Source: Strigops habroptila (taxonomy: Eukaryota; Chordata; Aves; Psittaciformes; Psittacidae). From it: DNA of 64,000 nt. The stretch covers positions 8,525,284-8,589,283 of the forward strand of contig NC_046358.1 in the NCBI RefSeq assembly GCF_004027225.2, read 5' to 3'. Below the pieces are notes generated by a model, which saw only the letters and a program-made list of their open reading frames with translations, searched no databases and was not told where the DNA came from. Every line of letters starts with the position of its first letter. The stretch's first letter is position 1. Of the stretch, positions 56,501 through 64,000 are shown piece after piece. The position numbers and the translations under genes are program-made.

Positions 56501-57860
56501 GCAGAGGAGCCTAATAATGACTAAGTGAAGGGTTTCTAAATGTACTAGTGATCATGTAAGAGAAAGGTTGACTTACTTTCTCAAATACTTCCAAAAGCAG
56601 GAAAGGCTTTGTTTGGGGAATTCTTGGTTTGTTTTATAGCAATGCTAACTGCATCATTTTTGAACACACTGATCTAAACTCTCTTCTTGCATGTCTTTAA
56701 GTAGACAAAAGAATCCAGATTAAAAAATGTTAAATGAGAGAAGCAGCATGTCTGAGCACAGATATTTCCAATTAAAACAAAACAAAAATGACCAGAGCAC
56801 AAAACTGCCAAGTAGATGCACATTGCTGATAAAACGCTTCTTTGTAGTTGTCAGGTATGGTGAATGCAAAGGGGAAATCTGCTGAGGGCCTTTCTTCTGT
56901 GGGTGTCTCATGCATGGCAAATCTCTAGGAGAAAAGCTAATATTTCAAGTAGGATTTAGGTATCAAGTAGAAGGAGGTAAAATTGAAAACAAGCCTGGGG
57001 CTTTAAACTACTCACTGCTGGGTTTGCACATAATCTGTGGAGTCTTTTAGTATGAAGCTGAACAGACTTCTGACTATACAGGGCTTTGCATTATGGTAAC
57101 ATACGGTTGCATTCTTAAAGCACTTCCCTTACAAAACTAAGGAGCCTCATAACCATTGTCTGCTGTCAGCTACTTGCAGGAAGCTAGTAGTTCTTCCAGA
57201 AATTAACATCTGGAATGGGGGTTCCTAAGTAAAGCTGGTTCCCTGTACGATGGTGGATCATCCATCACCTGAAGGATGATGTTCCTTCAAACAGTATTAC
57301 AAGAAGTATTACTATGTAAGAATTGAAATTAGACAGCAACAGGGGCAGGCAACTAGATACATCTTCTGAGCATTATATAAAAGAACCACTTATTGCTAAT
57401 CTTAATTATAGTTGTTACACAGAGGGAAAATAATTGGCACAGAGGTCACTTAAATTTTCTTGACAGCAGATGGCATAAGACACTGAATACGTTAACGATT
57501 ACACCAGCAGCTTTAAGGAGCTTGGTGTCCAAATGCCTTTCTTACCTCATGTAGGAAAGTTTAAGTAAAGAACTGTAGTTACGTAAGACAGCTTCATTAG
57601 GAATAGATGCATCCATGCTTATCTTGCCAAGAAGTGTACTTAGAACAGCTCTTACTTTATTGTCCTTGTAGTGCAGTGTATACGAACTGAATTGTCACAG
57701 TGTTGACATACACAACAAAGTGCTGACATACTCTAATCCTCTGCCTTCTCAAAGCAGTTGAAGTACAGCTGTTACCAACAACTGATGGAACCAAGCACCT
57801 AAGTGACAGCCTTCAGTGATAACTTGGTACTACTTGTTAAAGTGACAACAGCAGCAGTTA
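53576..57860. other. Convergent SNAP23/LRRC57 intergenic region
   Basis: About 4.3 kb between two genes that end toward each other. It has an A/C-rich tract at 54126-54206, short A-runs and scattered short open frames without similarity. No RNA gene or transposon recognised. Confidence 0.65.
54126..54206. repeat. A/C-rich low-complexity tract
   Basis: About 80 bases nearly all A and C on the plus strand (AAAAAACCCC-type words). Same character as the tracts at 14337 and 45317. Confidence 0.8.
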
Positions 57861-58721
57861 CACCAAATAAGGTTGAACTGATTTTTTGAAAATTTTTTAC
57901 TAAAATAAACAAGTACAATTTTTTCAGTATAAGTTACATAATTGCATACATTTTTAGCTCTTTCTAGGTGCTTTTGGTAATAAGGCAGCAGCAGTAGGCT
58001 GACAATTAAACCTTTTAGCATTGCTTTTTACACAAGGAGTCAGTGCAAGGGTATTGTATTTTCCAGCAATCTACATTTTCACTGAATATGCTGAAGATGA
58101 AGCTAATTTTTATTTGATACAGCTCAAGCAGAAGAGGACTGTAGTGCAATTCTTGCTTATGGGAAAAGAAAGCCTGTACAGTAAAATATGAATGAAGGAT
58201 GCTCAAACCATGATTTGTTCACCAGAAGCAGTTAATAGAACACTTAGCCACAACTATTTGTGCTTCATAAAAAACATATACAGCTTATAAACTAAAACCT
58301 CAGCTGTAAAAGTTCTTCACTGTAGAATAGTGCTTACTGCACGACATACAATGTTTCAGATCTGCTTTGGTGGTAGAACTTCCATGTGCTATTATGGAAA
58401 CATGTTTCCAGAAGAAATAATCCTCTTACAGATCAACAGCCAGCTCATTTCCCTTTCTCTGTGAAAGAACAAGCCCTGACAAAGGAGAACATGTAGTGTG
58501 GTAAAAGCTATAGTGGCACAAAAAACCCAAAACTGGCCCCTGGACAGGTTCGTCACTTCAATACCCATGTTCTCTATTTCAAGTTTATTCAATGTGGCCT
58601 TAACAGACCGTATCAGACTACTAGAGGAGGAGTACTCTCCATCAGCCTTGGTTTAAGTCAGTGAAGCAGATGCTTCAGTCACTAACTCTTCTACTGGCAA
58701 TACACAGGGTCTGAGTAATGA
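57861..58721 (-). other. LRRC57: Probable LRRC57 3' UTR
   Basis: Sequence after the LRRC57 stop on the minus strand. Candidate AATAAA signals (plus-strand TTTATT) lie at 58584-58589 and 58109-58114. The right end of the transcript is not certain. No coding potential. Confidence 0.45.
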
Positions 58722-58763
58722 TCATGCAAACTTCTTCTTTGTAGCTGTAAATCGTTCCATGTA
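58722..58763 (-). CDS. LRRC57: LRRC57 last coding exon
   Basis: A 42-bp coding part encoding YMERFTATKKKFA and a TGA stop (58724-58722). The acceptor is CTTTGTAG. The basic C-terminal KKKFA matches the family end. It brings LRRC57 to 238 residues, against 239 in human. Confidence 0.95.
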   Translation of the reverse strand, partial: YMERFTATKKKFA

Positions 58764-63523
<4,760 letters not shown>

Positions 63524-63682
63524 CTGTACACAGCCGCACGGTGACGCTCCGTGGCGGCGGCGCCCCCCGTTCCCTCCCGCGGGCTCCACCTCAGCCCCTC
63601 GAGAGCCGCCGCTCCGCCAGCACTCACGGACCCCCCCCCCGGAACCGGACGCATGTCCCTACTTTTTCCTTCCGCACCCAAC
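63524..63682. promoter_or_regulatory. Divergent LRRC57/HAUS2 promoter
   Basis: The minus-strand LRRC57 UTR exon ends at donor TACAG|GTGAGCC (exon end 63524), while the HAUS2 ATG is at 63683 on the plus strand. Both transcription starts must lie within about 160 bp of CpG-rich DNA. Motifs seen: CTTCCG (ETS-type) near 63669, and AACATGGCGGCC (YY1-type) over the HAUS2 start codon. No TATA box. Confidence 0.75.
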
Positions 63683-64000
63683 ATGGCGGCCGCCCGCCGG
63701 ACACTGCGGCCGTCATCCGCCCGGGCTGCCGGGACAACCAGAACGGTGGAGCGGCGGCGCTCCGCTTCCCCAGCGGTGGAGGCCGTCAGCTCCTGGCCCT
63801 GCGGGGAGGCCCAGCCCGCGCGGGGGCCGCTGGAGCTGAGCCTGCGGCTGTGCGCGGATGGCGCCGGGGAGCGGAGCGGTGCCGGGGAGCGGAGCGGCGC
63901 CGGGGAGCGGAGCGGCGCCGCGGCCGCCCGCTATCCCTGGGAGGTGGGGCACACCACGGCGGCGGGCGCCCTGCTAGCGCGGTGCCTGGCGGAGGGCGCC
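63683..64000 (+). CDS. HAUS2: HAUS2 exon 1, partial (N-terminus)
   Basis: From the ATG at 63683 (CCCAACATGGCGG) the frame stays open for 106 codons to the window edge. The last 26 residues (AARYPWEVGHTTAAGALLAR, then CLAEGA) resemble the N-terminus of HAUS2, and the gene's place and direction fit the conserved order. HAUS2 is a subunit of the augmin (HAUS) complex, which recruits gamma-tubulin to spindle microtubules for branching. About 80 residues precede the conserved part, including GAGERS three times (63860-63913); no closer in-frame ATG exists. The long N-terminus may be real or an artefact of start choice. The gene continues past the right edge. Confidence 0.7.
   Translation, partial: MAAARRTLRPSSARAAGTTRTVERRRSASPAVEAVSSWPCGEAQPARGPLELSLRLCADGAGERSGAGERSGAGERSGAAAARYPWEVGHTTAAGALLARCLAEGA
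63860..63913 (+). repeat. HAUS2: Three tandem 18-bp units in HAUS2
   Basis: GGCGCCGGGGAGCGGAGC is repeated three times (the second copy has GGT for the first codon), encoding GAGERS three times. It is in frame, so copy-number change would not break the protein. Confidence 0.9.

Overview
The window looks like a bird nuclear genome. Three signs support this. (1) CR1-type LINEs are present, including a 3' end carrying the avian (ATTCTATG)n-type tail. (2) Genes are split by GT-AG introns and start in CpG islands. (3) The gene order ZNF106 (-), SNAP23 (+), LRRC57 (-), HAUS2 (+) matches the block known on human 15q15. I cannot name the species.

Layout. Positions 1-26.7 kb hold the 5' two thirds of ZNF106 on the minus strand. 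I place ten coding exons (about 1,478 residues), a 5' UTR exon and a CpG-island promoter; the WD40 end lies beyond the left edge. Positions 26.9-33.5 kb are an accessory island between the ZNF106 and SNAP23 promoters. It contains broken endogenous-retrovirus gag-like pieces, several CR1 pieces (one inverted), a GC-rich 27/28-bp minisatellite and a long proline-rich minus-strand reading frame that I do not recognise. Positions 33.5-53.6 kb hold the SNAP23 promoter, all seven coding exons (209 residues) and the 3' UTR. Positions 53.6-58 kb are the convergent SNAP23/LRRC57 intergenic space. Positions 58-63.6 kb hold complete LRRC57 (238 residues, minus strand), and 63.68 kb to the right edge is the first coding part of HAUS2.

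The four conserved genes are not a functional operon. ZNF106 is a zinc-finger/WD40 RNA-binding protein. SNAP23 is a Qbc SNARE for membrane fusion. LRRC57 is a small leucine-rich-repeat protein. HAUS2 is an augmin subunit of the mitotic spindle. LRRC57 and HAUS2 share a divergent promoter of about 160 bp.

The most novel candidate is the spliced minus-strand reading frame at 28.0-30.4 kb. It has a Kozak-like ATG, an 83-bp intron that brings that ATG into the long frame, an internal 339-bp duplication, a basic C-terminus, a candidate poly(A) signal and GC boxes upstream. The exon models come from reading splice sites and comparing with remembered vertebrate orthologues; no alignment was run.
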